Source of the DNA: Neiella holothuriorum
GTDB taxonomy: Bacteria; Pseudomonadota; Gammaproteobacteria; Enterobacterales; Neiellaceae
Direction of reading: 5' to 3'
NCBI RefSeq assembly: GCF_019457915.1
Contig: NZ_JAHZSS010000019.1
Coordinates: 1 to 64,000 of the forward strand
DNA: 64,000 nucleotides
Under the pieces are notes generated by a model that searched no databases, was not told where the DNA came from, and saw only the letters and a list, made by a program, of their open reading frames with translations. The translations under genes and the position numbers were made by a program. This document shows, piece after piece, positions 46,262 through 53,865 of the stretch; position 1 is the stretch's first letter, and every line of letters starts with the position of its first letter.

Positions 46262-47281
46262 ATGAATCAGTTGACCATTACTCCCAATCATCCTGCCATT
46301 TGTTATCTGGGCCACTGCGACCGCTCCAACCCAAAACAGGCAGTCCATTCATGGCCTTTATCAGGCCTGCGGATCCGAGTTCGTTGCCAGTCACTGCTCC
46401 TGCTGATAACAAGCCAGAAAGGCCCTGTGCCACTGCCAAATTATTACGATGTGTATGCCAATGGTAAGCTCCATACTACGCTGTGCGTGGAGCGATCAAA
46501 GAAGCAGTATCAGATTTCGTTGAGCCAAAATGAGCAGCTGCATGACATAGAAATTTATCGTCGCACCGAGTCGATGACGGGCAGTTGTAGTTTCGATGGT
46601 CTGGTTCTGTACAGTGACAACCGTCAACCTGAAATTGAAACAGCGAAGCCGCGGCAACGATTAATCGAGTTTTATGGCGACTCCATCAGCTGTGGTTACG
46701 GTAATGAGGGCCATGGCCAAGGTTATAACCCATCGCAATCAAACGCTTGCATGGCATTTCCAGCACTTATTGGTCGGCATCTAAACGCTGACGTTAGTGT
46801 TGTTGCCTATTCCGGTGAAGGTATCTTTCGACGCTTTGATGGCAATGAATCGGGAGCTGTACCAAGCTTTTACAATCGTTCTCATTTTTTCAGTAAAACT
46901 GATTGGGATTATTCGCAACAACCTGCCGATGCCGTGGTCATTAACTTAGGAACCAATGACTTTGTTTCAGGCGTGCCGACAAAGGCCAAGTTCGTCAACG
47001 CCTACACAGGCTTTATCCAACAATTAGCTAAGCATCATCCTGACGCCAAATTTTTCGTCATCTTTGGCCCGAATCGCATGGTTGATGACTGGCAGCAACA
47101 GCAAGGCTACTTGCAACAAGTTGTAGCCGAGACAAGACAGTTGGGCATTGTTTGCGAGTTTATCGAAATTGAAACACTCATTGACGGACTATCTGGCAGC
47201 GATTCTCATCCTAATTTGGCCCAACACCGTCATATGGCCGAGATTATTTCCAACCACATTGCTGACACAATGGGTTGGTAA
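46262..47281 (+). CDS. CE2-like SGNH/GDSL acetylesterase
   Basis: The 339-residue protein has an N-terminal beta-sandwich (about 1-130) and a C-terminal SGNH hydrolase domain, the layout of carbohydrate esterase family 2. The nucleophile Ser is in FYGDSISCGYG, the Asn of the oxyanion hole in NLGTNDF, and the catalytic His in GSDSHPN. There is no signal peptide, so it should act in the cytoplasm, perhaps removing acetyl groups from imported oligosaccharides. The ribosome-binding sequence is weak. A dual-specificity phosphatase gene follows after 38 bases. Confidence 0.8.
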   Translation: MNQLTITPNHPAICYLGHCDRSNPKQAVHSWPLSGLRIRVRCQSLLLLITSQKGPVPLPNYYDVYANGKLHTTLCVERSKKQYQISLSQNEQLHDIEIYRRTESMTGSCSFDGLVLYSDNRQPEIETAKPRQRLIEFYGDSISCGYGNEGHGQGYNPSQSNACMAFPALIGRHLNADVSVVAYSGEGIFRRFDGNESGAVPSFYNRSHFFSKTDWDYSQQPADAVVINLGTNDFVSGVPTKAKFVNAYTGFIQQLAKHHPDAKFFVIFGPNRMVDDWQQQQGYLQQVVAETRQLGIVCEFIEIETLIDGLSGSDSHPNLAQHRHMAEIISNHIADTMGW

Positions 47282-47319
47282 ACTGTTTAACGTAAACCAC
47301 AACAAGATTAGAGAAAATC

Positions 47320-47811
47320 ATGAGTTCACATCCATTTCAAACACTCAAACTTGACCAATTAAGCTTACTTTTTACGCCTTGCCCAGGAACCAAAGAGCAG
47401 TCACTGCAAGATTCATTGCAAACCCTCAAAGCAGCTGGCGCCGAAGTGCTCATTACCATGATGCCAAGCGAAGAAATGGTTAAAAATGAAGTCACCGCTT
47501 TGCCAGAGCTATGTGCTGCGCTGGGCATCGAATGGTTTCATTTCCCAGTGGAAGATGATTGCGCGCCTGACCAAGAATGCCAATTAAAATGGGCCAACGA
47601 AAAAGCTGCCGTTGTGGCAGCTGCCAAAGCGAATAAAACCATTGCTGTTCACTGTAAAGGCGGAACTGGCCGCACCGGTTTGATGATTAGCTTGATCTTG
47701 GCCGAACTTGGCCTTGGCTATGACGAGATTGTTGAACGAGTCCAAGCCGTGAAGGAAAAGTCACTGACTCTTCCTCCTCATGTTAAGTACCTCAAACAAT
47801 ATCTCGCATAA
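47320..47811 (+). CDS. Dual-specificity/tyrosine protein phosphatase (CDKN3-like)
   Basis: The 163-residue cytoplasmic phosphatase has the P-loop HCKGGTGRTGLM (Cys-x5-Arg), a preceding general-acid region around WFHFPVEDD, and a C-terminal HVKYLKQYL. It resembles the CDKN3-like group of eukaryotic-type dual-specificity phosphatases found sporadically in bacteria. The substrate is unknown. It directly follows the CE2-like gene and is probably co-transcribed. Confidence 0.82.
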   Translation: MSSHPFQTLKLDQLSLLFTPCPGTKEQSLQDSLQTLKAAGAEVLITMMPSEEMVKNEVTALPELCAALGIEWFHFPVEDDCAPDQECQLKWANEKAAVVAAAKANKTIAVHCKGGTGRTGLMISLILAELGLGYDEIVERVQAVKEKSLTLPPHVKYLKQYLA

Positions 47812-47923
47812 TAATTCAGAATGCCGATCTAACGCCCATACTGCTTAGCGTGTGGGCACTTTTCACTTGCTGAGTAATTTGCGCAGTCTATACTGAACGG
47901 ACGCCCTAGTTACGAAGTTTGGC

Positions 47924-48670
47924 ATGATAAAAAACCTAACCGTTGCATTTACCAGCCTTGTAATCCTATTCTCTCTCAGCGCTTCTGCTGCAGAATTTAA
48001 AGCCCATTGCCGTGATTATCCGCCCGAGCTCTACTTTGCTGGTGATAAGTGTGCTGGCATTATTCCGGATTTAGTCACTGACGTGTTGGCTGAACTCGGC
48101 CATTCAATTACTTGGTATAAAGTGCCTTGGATCCGCTCCATTGAATATGGCAAGAAAGGCACGGTTGATTTGCTCATTCGCCATTCAATGACGCCAGAGC
48201 GGGAACTGTTTTTAGTGCCGATTCCCTATGCCCATTTCACTCGCGAGCTGTCGTTTTATAAATCGCCTAAGTTCAAATCGGATGTGAACTCCTATGACGA
48301 GTTACGCAAACTAAAAATTGGCGCGATTCGTGGTCATTTCTATTCGCCAACCTTTTCAACCCTCGACACCAGAGAATTAGTGCTCGTCAGTAAAACACCT
48401 CAGTTACTTAAGATGCTCGATATCGGCCGAATTGACGTGGCAGTTAGTTCGAGCTCTCATAGCGAACACTTATTTTCGGCTCGCTTTGAAAAATTGGACT
48501 TCGTCGACTCATTCAACAATTACATGTACATCAGCATTCCCAAAGCGTCAGATAACGTCCAATACAGCGAAGAGATAGCCGCTGCCATTCTGGAATACCG
48601 TAAAAATGGAAAGATCGATAAATACTATAAAAAATATGGTGTAACGCCGCCGAATCAAAGTTTTGACTAA
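47924..48670 (+). CDS. Periplasmic substrate-binding protein, SBP_bac_3 type
   Basis: The 248-residue protein has a signal peptide (cleavage near ASA/AEF). The mature part has the pattern of amino-acid-type binding proteins: ELYFAGDKCAGIIPDLVTDVLAELGHSITWYKVPWIRSIEYGKKGTVD as lobe 1, and KIGAIRGHFYSPTF and ISIPKASDN in lobe 2. No permease or ATPase gene is adjacent. Such orphan proteins are frequent in marine gammaproteobacteria and may serve sensing. The ligand is unknown. Confidence 0.8.
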   Translation: MIKNLTVAFTSLVILFSLSASAAEFKAHCRDYPPELYFAGDKCAGIIPDLVTDVLAELGHSITWYKVPWIRSIEYGKKGTVDLLIRHSMTPERELFLVPIPYAHFTRELSFYKSPKFKSDVNSYDELRKLKIGAIRGHFYSPTFSTLDTRELVLVSKTPQLLKMLDIGRIDVAVSSSSHSEHLFSARFEKLDFVDSFNNYMYISIPKASDNVQYSEEIAAAILEYRKNGKIDKYYKKYGVTPPNQSFD

Positions 48671-48705
48671 CCGCAGCGCGCCGATTCAATTGGCCGCCAC
48701 AGTTA

Positions 48706-50619
48706 TCACTTGCGAGGCTGAAACCCAACCAATTGGCCGCCTTCACACAGCTGATAAACATTGATCGGTGCGCCCTGTTCATCCAGCTCCACCAAACCAA
48801 TTCCCGCCGCATTAAGTAGCCGGCGCCCTTTTTCTCGCGACTCTGGCAGGTAGGGAACAATCGCCATATCTCGACGTTTGGTAAACCAATTCAACGGCGA
48901 TTTAGGTGAGTAAATCCAGCGGTTCAACCGATCTAAAATGCGTAGCAAGCTGTCGGGAAATTCATTTTTAATGCCACTGCTGGTGATCTGCCAAATGTCA
49001 GACGATTGCTGCTGATGGCGGAGTCGCACCGCAAACATAAACGAATAGTGCACATCACCAGAGAGGATCACGAACCGCTCGGGCGTATGTTGGTGTTTGA
49101 ACATATCGAGCAGCGCTTTGGCCGCACCAGGATGAGCCATCCAGCTTTCAGCATCAACCATCAATGGCTTGCCGAAAAAAGTAAACACATGTTGAATCGC
49201 CTCGATTAACTTCACCCCAAATACCGGAGCGGGTGAAACAACAATCGCTGCGGGAAGCTGCTCGAGTTGGCTTTGGAGCGCCACAATCGCTTCGTAGTCC
49301 ATCAAACCAGACGGTTTATCAAAAGAGCGCTCCGAACGCCATCGCTGGGTGCGAGTATCCAACACCACTAAAGTGGGTGTGGTGGGCCAGCTATAGCCCC
49401 AATCAGACTTGGCAAAGAGTGTTTCAAGAACCTGTTGATGTGCCTCTTGGCCGACGTCGTCTAATGCCTTTTGCACTCGTTGTTGCTGGTCATTTGCAAG
49501 CAGCGTTAACTGATTACCTTGCCCCTGACACAAATAATATCCCAGCAACGCATTACCAATAATGCGTTTAGAGAGTGGATTGCCATAGGCAATTTGCTCC
49601 CAACGCGCACTCAAATTCCAGTCATCGGTGACATCATGATCATCAAAAATCATTGCCGTTGGCACATGCGCCATTAATCGACGTACATTGGCTAGCCCTG
49701 CGGCAAACCGATCAATGACGACTTGCTGTTGTTGATACAAAGACAGCTCATCGGCGCTGAGTTGCTGAGATAACTCCGGCGGCAGCGCAGTGCTGTTGGC
49801 CTGCCATAAGCTTGGCGACCAAACCATCAGATACATGGTGACAACTTCGGCCAAACTAATGAGGTGATTTTCAGCATTATCAGAGGTGAAAATTGGTTTC
49901 TTCACCCCTTTGAAAATCTTATCTGCTACAGCTTGACCAGAGTGGGTTAGCGGCAGCAATTCACTGCGATTAAAATAGTTTGGCTGTTGATGATGCAGCG
50001 CGTCAGATGAAGACACAGCGCATTGAGGCAAGTCTTCGCCAGTAAAACCAAGCTCGCTAATTGCTTGATGAATCGCCCTTAACATGGGCGCAGCCACATC
50101 ATCACAATAAATTTGGTCACCACTTAACAGCAATAATTGTGGCCACTCTTGTACAGGTTTAGCCGCCAGTAAGGCATCGGCTTCGACCAAGCCATCGATG
50201 GAATCATGATGCGGTTTACGGCACGACCCATGAAGTAATTTTGTAACCTTGGGAGCCAAATAGAAGCCGAGCGATCTGCGTGCTGAATAACATAGATTGT
50301 CGTGGCCCCAGTCAGCAAGTCCCAACCAATTTTGTTGCCCCTGAGGTTGCAACAGTAATTGATAGTCAACCCAACCTTGCTCAGGCAGCGGTGTACTTAG
50401 CGGTAATTGAATTTGATGAATCCACAAGTTTGCAGCGGCCTGATAGCTGACCATGTGTTCATCAAGTGGAAAATCAACTTCATCAGTTTGCTCGGGTTTC
50501 AACAAAACACGACAACGAACGGCCTCAGACGTCACCAACCAACAGCCAAAATGGGATGCTGAAACGTGGCGTAATATAGGTCCAGCCAAGACCAATTCTA
50601 ATTTGGAATCCGTTGTCAT
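48706..50619 (-). CDS. PhoD-like metallophosphatase
   Basis: The 637-residue protein has the PhoD-type calcineurin-like fold: GSCRKPHHDS, LLLLSGDQIYCDD (metal ligands), AMIFDDHDVTDDWN, and FVILSGDVHYSF near the C-terminus. An N-terminal beta domain (about 1-110) precedes the catalytic domain. No signal peptide or Tat motif is visible, in contrast to classical PhoD phosphodiesterases, so a cytoplasmic role is likely. AGGAGAGGTGG directly precedes the ATG. Convergent with the SBP gene. The substrate is unknown. Confidence 0.82.
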   Translation of the reverse strand: MTTDSKLELVLAGPILRHVSASHFGCWLVTSEAVRCRVLLKPEQTDEVDFPLDEHMVSYQAAANLWIHQIQLPLSTPLPEQGWVDYQLLLQPQGQQNWLGLADWGHDNLCYSARRSLGFYLAPKVTKLLHGSCRKPHHDSIDGLVEADALLAAKPVQEWPQLLLLSGDQIYCDDVAAPMLRAIHQAISELGFTGEDLPQCAVSSSDALHHQQPNYFNRSELLPLTHSGQAVADKIFKGVKKPIFTSDNAENHLISLAEVVTMYLMVWSPSLWQANSTALPPELSQQLSADELSLYQQQQVVIDRFAAGLANVRRLMAHVPTAMIFDDHDVTDDWNLSARWEQIAYGNPLSKRIIGNALLGYYLCQGQGNQLTLLANDQQQRVQKALDDVGQEAHQQVLETLFAKSDWGYSWPTTPTLVVLDTRTQRWRSERSFDKPSGLMDYEAIVALQSQLEQLPAAIVVSPAPVFGVKLIEAIQHVFTFFGKPLMVDAESWMAHPGAAKALLDMFKHQHTPERFVILSGDVHYSFMFAVRLRHQQQSSDIWQITSSGIKNEFPDSLLRILDRLNRWIYSPKSPLNWFTKRRDMAIVPYLPESREKGRRLLNAAGIGLVELDEQGAPINVYQLCEGGQLVGFQPRK

Positions 50620-51071
50620 CCACCTCTCCTAATAATGCCCTGTTAACCCATCAGCGTGGCGCATCGCTGTGTTCACTGTTGGTCAGATGACAGCAAGATG
50701 CAAGTTGAGAGATGTAAAACGATTTTTCAGACACGGCCTGCTCTGATGAGAAAAACCTTGCTGTTGAGCACGTCGAAGTGCGACCGGCTAAGGGGAAGGC
50801 GAGTTGTTTATCCTTCGAGGCATCAGGATGAACGCTTGGTTGGAACATCGCCGCTCCTGCGCTCTCATATAAACTCATGCGCCGCGGCAGGAGTAGCGCA
50901 GGGATGTGCTGTTTACGTACCTAAGGACGGATACAGTTCGTCCCTGGACATAAAAAAAAGCACCTTGCGGTGCTTGACGGAGTGTAAGTGCGATAGATAG
51001 TTATAGTTATGCGAGGGCCGATCAGTGCAAGACTGATCGGCGATGTTGCTGGCGGGGCAATGCCCCACCGA
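50620..51071. other. Intergenic stretch downstream of the TonB receptor gene
   Basis: It contains the terminator at 50951-50976 and two inverted repeats just after the receptor stop: CCGATCAGT/ACTGATCGG around 51018-51040, and GGGGCA/TGCCCC near 51054-51066. Short open frames overlap here without ribosome-binding sites or family signal. No gene is called. Confidence 0.45.
50951..50976 (-). terminator. Terminator of the lipoprotein-TonB receptor operon
   Basis: On the minus strand AGCACC GCAA GGTGCT is followed by eight T. It is about 95 bases after the receptor stop. Confidence 0.88.
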
Positions 51072-53729
51072 TTAGTACTCGTAAGAGAATTGCAGCGTTA
51101 GTTCAGTACCTGGCTCTTTCCAGAAGACCTTATGACCATTTTGCTTATATTCAGACTCTTCACCCAAGATGTTCTTGGCTTTGAATTTGACATCGATGCT
51201 ATCGGTCGGGAATAAGGTGTAAGTAAAGTCCAAACTGTGGAACGGCTGCTCGTAGATATCACCCAAACCGGCTGAACCACCCCACGCAATCCGTTTACCG
51301 AATACGTTATAAACCAAGGTTGCGCTATGGTACTGATCTGGCGAATCAAAGCTGAACTGCAAGTTTGCAACATACTCTGAGTGGCCAGTCATGCGACGCT
51401 TGGTGTTGGTTGGGTCAATCTCACTGTTCGGTGAAATTTCAATTTCTGAGTCACTTAAGGTCAAGTTACCCGCGATGAACATGCCATCGAGAATATCCGA
51501 CTCACTATCAATGAATGAGAAATCGCGTAGGAATTCAGTTTCGATACCGTAGATGTAGCCTGAATCAGCGTTGTAATATTTCTGCTGCTGACCCGCTTCA
51601 GTAATACGCTGGACGGGTTCAATCGGCGCTTCTAAATCTTTGTAGAAGGCACCAATACTCAGGTTACTGCCAGACTCCATGTACCATTCCCAACGCACAT
51701 CAGCATTGATAATGTCGGAGCTTTCAAGCTCTGGGTTACCGAACGAGTCAATACCCGTCACAGGATCTTGGAAACGAACCGGCGATACTTCACGCAAATC
51801 TGGGCGAACAATGGTTTTGCTCACACCGAAACGCCATTGCATTTGATCGCTTTGCTGCCAAGTTGCCGCTAACGACGGGAACCAGCCATCTTCAACCACA
51901 ACATAATCGGTGATTTCATAGCGGCCATCTTCAGTAGATATTTCGCCATCTTCGTCAATTGGCAAGGTGGTACGACGGAAGTCTTCGTAGCGAATACCAC
52001 CAGTAAAGCGCCACACGTCGTCAATGTTAACGTCGAAGGAAGCAAAGCCGGCATCAATCATTTCTGCCGCAACGTAATCTTCAGTGTCCGTTGACGAATC
52101 ACCTAATTCGAAGTCGTTTTCGGCATCCAGAATGTTTTCGTCGGCAAAGATAACGTGAAAGTCTTCGGTCAGCAGTTCGCTATCGAAACCCGTGGCATCG
52201 AATGTAAAACGAGACGCGTAGTTTTCACGAGCACGCTCAAAGTAGCTATAACCGGCGGTAAAGCGTACTTCTGCCCCCGCAATACTGGTTGGCAAAGTGA
52301 CATCAAAACCCGTGTTCTCGGTATCATCATCCAAGCGCGTGTAGACATATTTCGGCGCATCTTGCGTATTCAATTTACGCGATGTCATTTCACCAGTTTC
52401 TTCGTCAAACACCACACCATAGGTGTATGACACTTCATTCGGCGCATAACGTTCTGCGCGCGCGTCAGAGTAGAACCAGTTCACTTCCAAGTCGTACAAA
52501 CTTGGGAAAAAGTGAATCCCTTTGGCTTGGTTGCTGATCAACGTGCGCTCTTCATATTCAATGCTGTAAACCTGCAAAGCATTCGGCTCAGAAATGGTAT
52601 CGATGGTTTCTTCAATGGCGACAGAAACATCATCTGAGGTATCGCGCAGGTAGGTTGAATAGGTTTCAATCTTGTTGTTTTCGTCCAGCTCTAAGCCCAT
52701 GTTAAGCAAGGCTGACCACTGAACAATAGAATCTGTTCCAACAATTTCTTTCGAGTTTTCGATGGTGCCTTCAGGATCGGCAAGCTCAATATCCAACTCT
52801 TCATAGTTTTCTTGCTGACGCTTATAGTAGCCTGCGGCAACCAAACCAAAGATGGTGTCTTTTCCTAAATCCCAGCTGTTACCCACGGCCACGTTGGCGC
52901 GGTAGGCAAAATCCGTATCCTCCGCTTTTACAGTCATGGCGCGGTTGATATCAACAGCCGCTTCGCGGTTGATTTGGTAGGCTTGTTCAATGTCGCCAAC
53001 CACTGGAAAAATGTCATTAATTGGATCGATACCACCATAGGTATCGTAAGTATTTTGAGCGCTCTGAGGATAGCCTCGCGCGCCATCGTCTTTACCTTTC
53101 CAGGTATCGTCGCCAGTACCGCTGTAGGTCAAAGCGTCGTCTGAATCATTGCTGTTATAACGTGTGCCGACACCAACCTTGAAGAAGAAGTCGGATGGAA
53201 TCGCTTTGGTACGAATATCGACGTGACCACCACCAAAGGCAGCTGGAGCACCCGGTGAGCCGGCTTTTTGCACGGACAGTGATTCAATAATTGAGGCTGG
53301 GAACATGTCCAGCGGCACAACGTTACGAGTTGGATCTGGAGAAGGAACAATAGCGCCGTTTAGCGAGGTACTTGAGTAACGCTCACCTAAACCACGCACA
53401 TAAATGAACTTGCCATCTTTCAGGGTCAAACCGGTGACACGACGCAAGGCTGCAGCGGCATCGCTATCGCCAGTACGCGAGATTTGGTCTGCGCCCATGA
53501 GATCGGCGACATAGGCTTGCTCGCGGCGTTCTTCCATGACCTCGGAAGCGGCGCTTTTGAGTCGAGCCGTTACCGCAATAACTTCTACGTCATTGCCTGC
53601 GTAACCCGCATCAGCTTGTTGCTCGTCTGCTGACATAGCAGGAGCAGCAGTGAACATGGCTGCCGCAGATAGCGCACTGGCAACTGCAACACTTACCTTG
53701 CGGGTGGTAAAACTCGGCTTGGTTTTCAT
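51072..53729 (-). CDS. TonB-dependent outer-membrane receptor
   Basis: The 885-residue protein has a signal peptide (about 1-33, AMSA), then a plug domain (about 48-175, with DVEVIAVTARL as likely TonB-box region, RRVTGLTLKDGKFIYVRGLGERYSSTSLNGA and SVQKAGSPGAPAAFGGGHVDIRTK) and a long beta-barrel ending in LQFSYEY with a terminal aromatic. The barrel loops are acidic, as often in marine proteins. The plug is of the type found in receptors for carbohydrates or other organic ligands rather than classic siderophores, but the ligand is unknown. It lies downstream of the duplicated-domain lipoprotein gene, with a hairpin in the 136-base gap; the two proteins probably work together. Confidence 0.92.
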   Translation of the reverse strand: MKTKPSFTTRKVSVAVASALSAAAMFTAAPAMSADEQQADAGYAGNDVEVIAVTARLKSAASEVMEERREQAYVADLMGADQISRTGDSDAAAALRRVTGLTLKDGKFIYVRGLGERYSSTSLNGAIVPSPDPTRNVVPLDMFPASIIESLSVQKAGSPGAPAAFGGGHVDIRTKAIPSDFFFKVGVGTRYNSNDSDDALTYSGTGDDTWKGKDDGARGYPQSAQNTYDTYGGIDPINDIFPVVGDIEQAYQINREAAVDINRAMTVKAEDTDFAYRANVAVGNSWDLGKDTIFGLVAAGYYKRQQENYEELDIELADPEGTIENSKEIVGTDSIVQWSALLNMGLELDENNKIETYSTYLRDTSDDVSVAIEETIDTISEPNALQVYSIEYEERTLISNQAKGIHFFPSLYDLEVNWFYSDARAERYAPNEVSYTYGVVFDEETGEMTSRKLNTQDAPKYVYTRLDDDTENTGFDVTLPTSIAGAEVRFTAGYSYFERARENYASRFTFDATGFDSELLTEDFHVIFADENILDAENDFELGDSSTDTEDYVAAEMIDAGFASFDVNIDDVWRFTGGIRYEDFRRTTLPIDEDGEISTEDGRYEITDYVVVEDGWFPSLAATWQQSDQMQWRFGVSKTIVRPDLREVSPVRFQDPVTGIDSFGNPELESSDIINADVRWEWYMESGSNLSIGAFYKDLEAPIEPVQRITEAGQQQKYYNADSGYIYGIETEFLRDFSFIDSESDILDGMFIAGNLTLSDSEIEISPNSEIDPTNTKRRMTGHSEYVANLQFSFDSPDQYHSATLVYNVFGKRIAWGGSAGLGDIYEQPFHSLDFTYTLFPTDSIDVKFKAKNILGEESEYKQNGHKVFWKEPGTELTLQFSYEY

Positions 53730-53821
53730 ACTGTGACTATCCTGTGCAATTCAAATTCGACTTACCCTGATGTAGGTAACCCGAAAGGTGTTTCTATAGA
53801 TGAAGGAGTTAAACGAATTGG

Positions 53822-53841
53822 GGGGGAGCCGAAGCTCCCCT
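53822..53841 (-). other. Hairpin with UUCG loop between lipoprotein and receptor genes
   Basis: On the minus strand GGGGAGC TTCG GCTCCCC forms a 7-base GC-rich stem with the very stable UUCG tetraloop, 25 bases after the lipoprotein stop. No U-run follows. It may set different transcript levels for the two genes by blocking 3' exonucleases. Confidence 0.6.
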
Positions 53842-53865
53842 CCGGGTCGAAGCCTAAGCTTGTGC

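Noticed and set aside
50651-51000. Two overlapping open frames between the phosphatase and TonB receptor genes
   Set aside because: They lie on opposite strands over each other, have no start signals, and one runs across the terminator at 50951-50976.
51018-51066. Two inverted repeats after the TonB receptor as a main terminator
   Set aside because: Neither is followed by a U-run on the minus strand; the hairpin at 50951-50976 with eight T is the better terminator.
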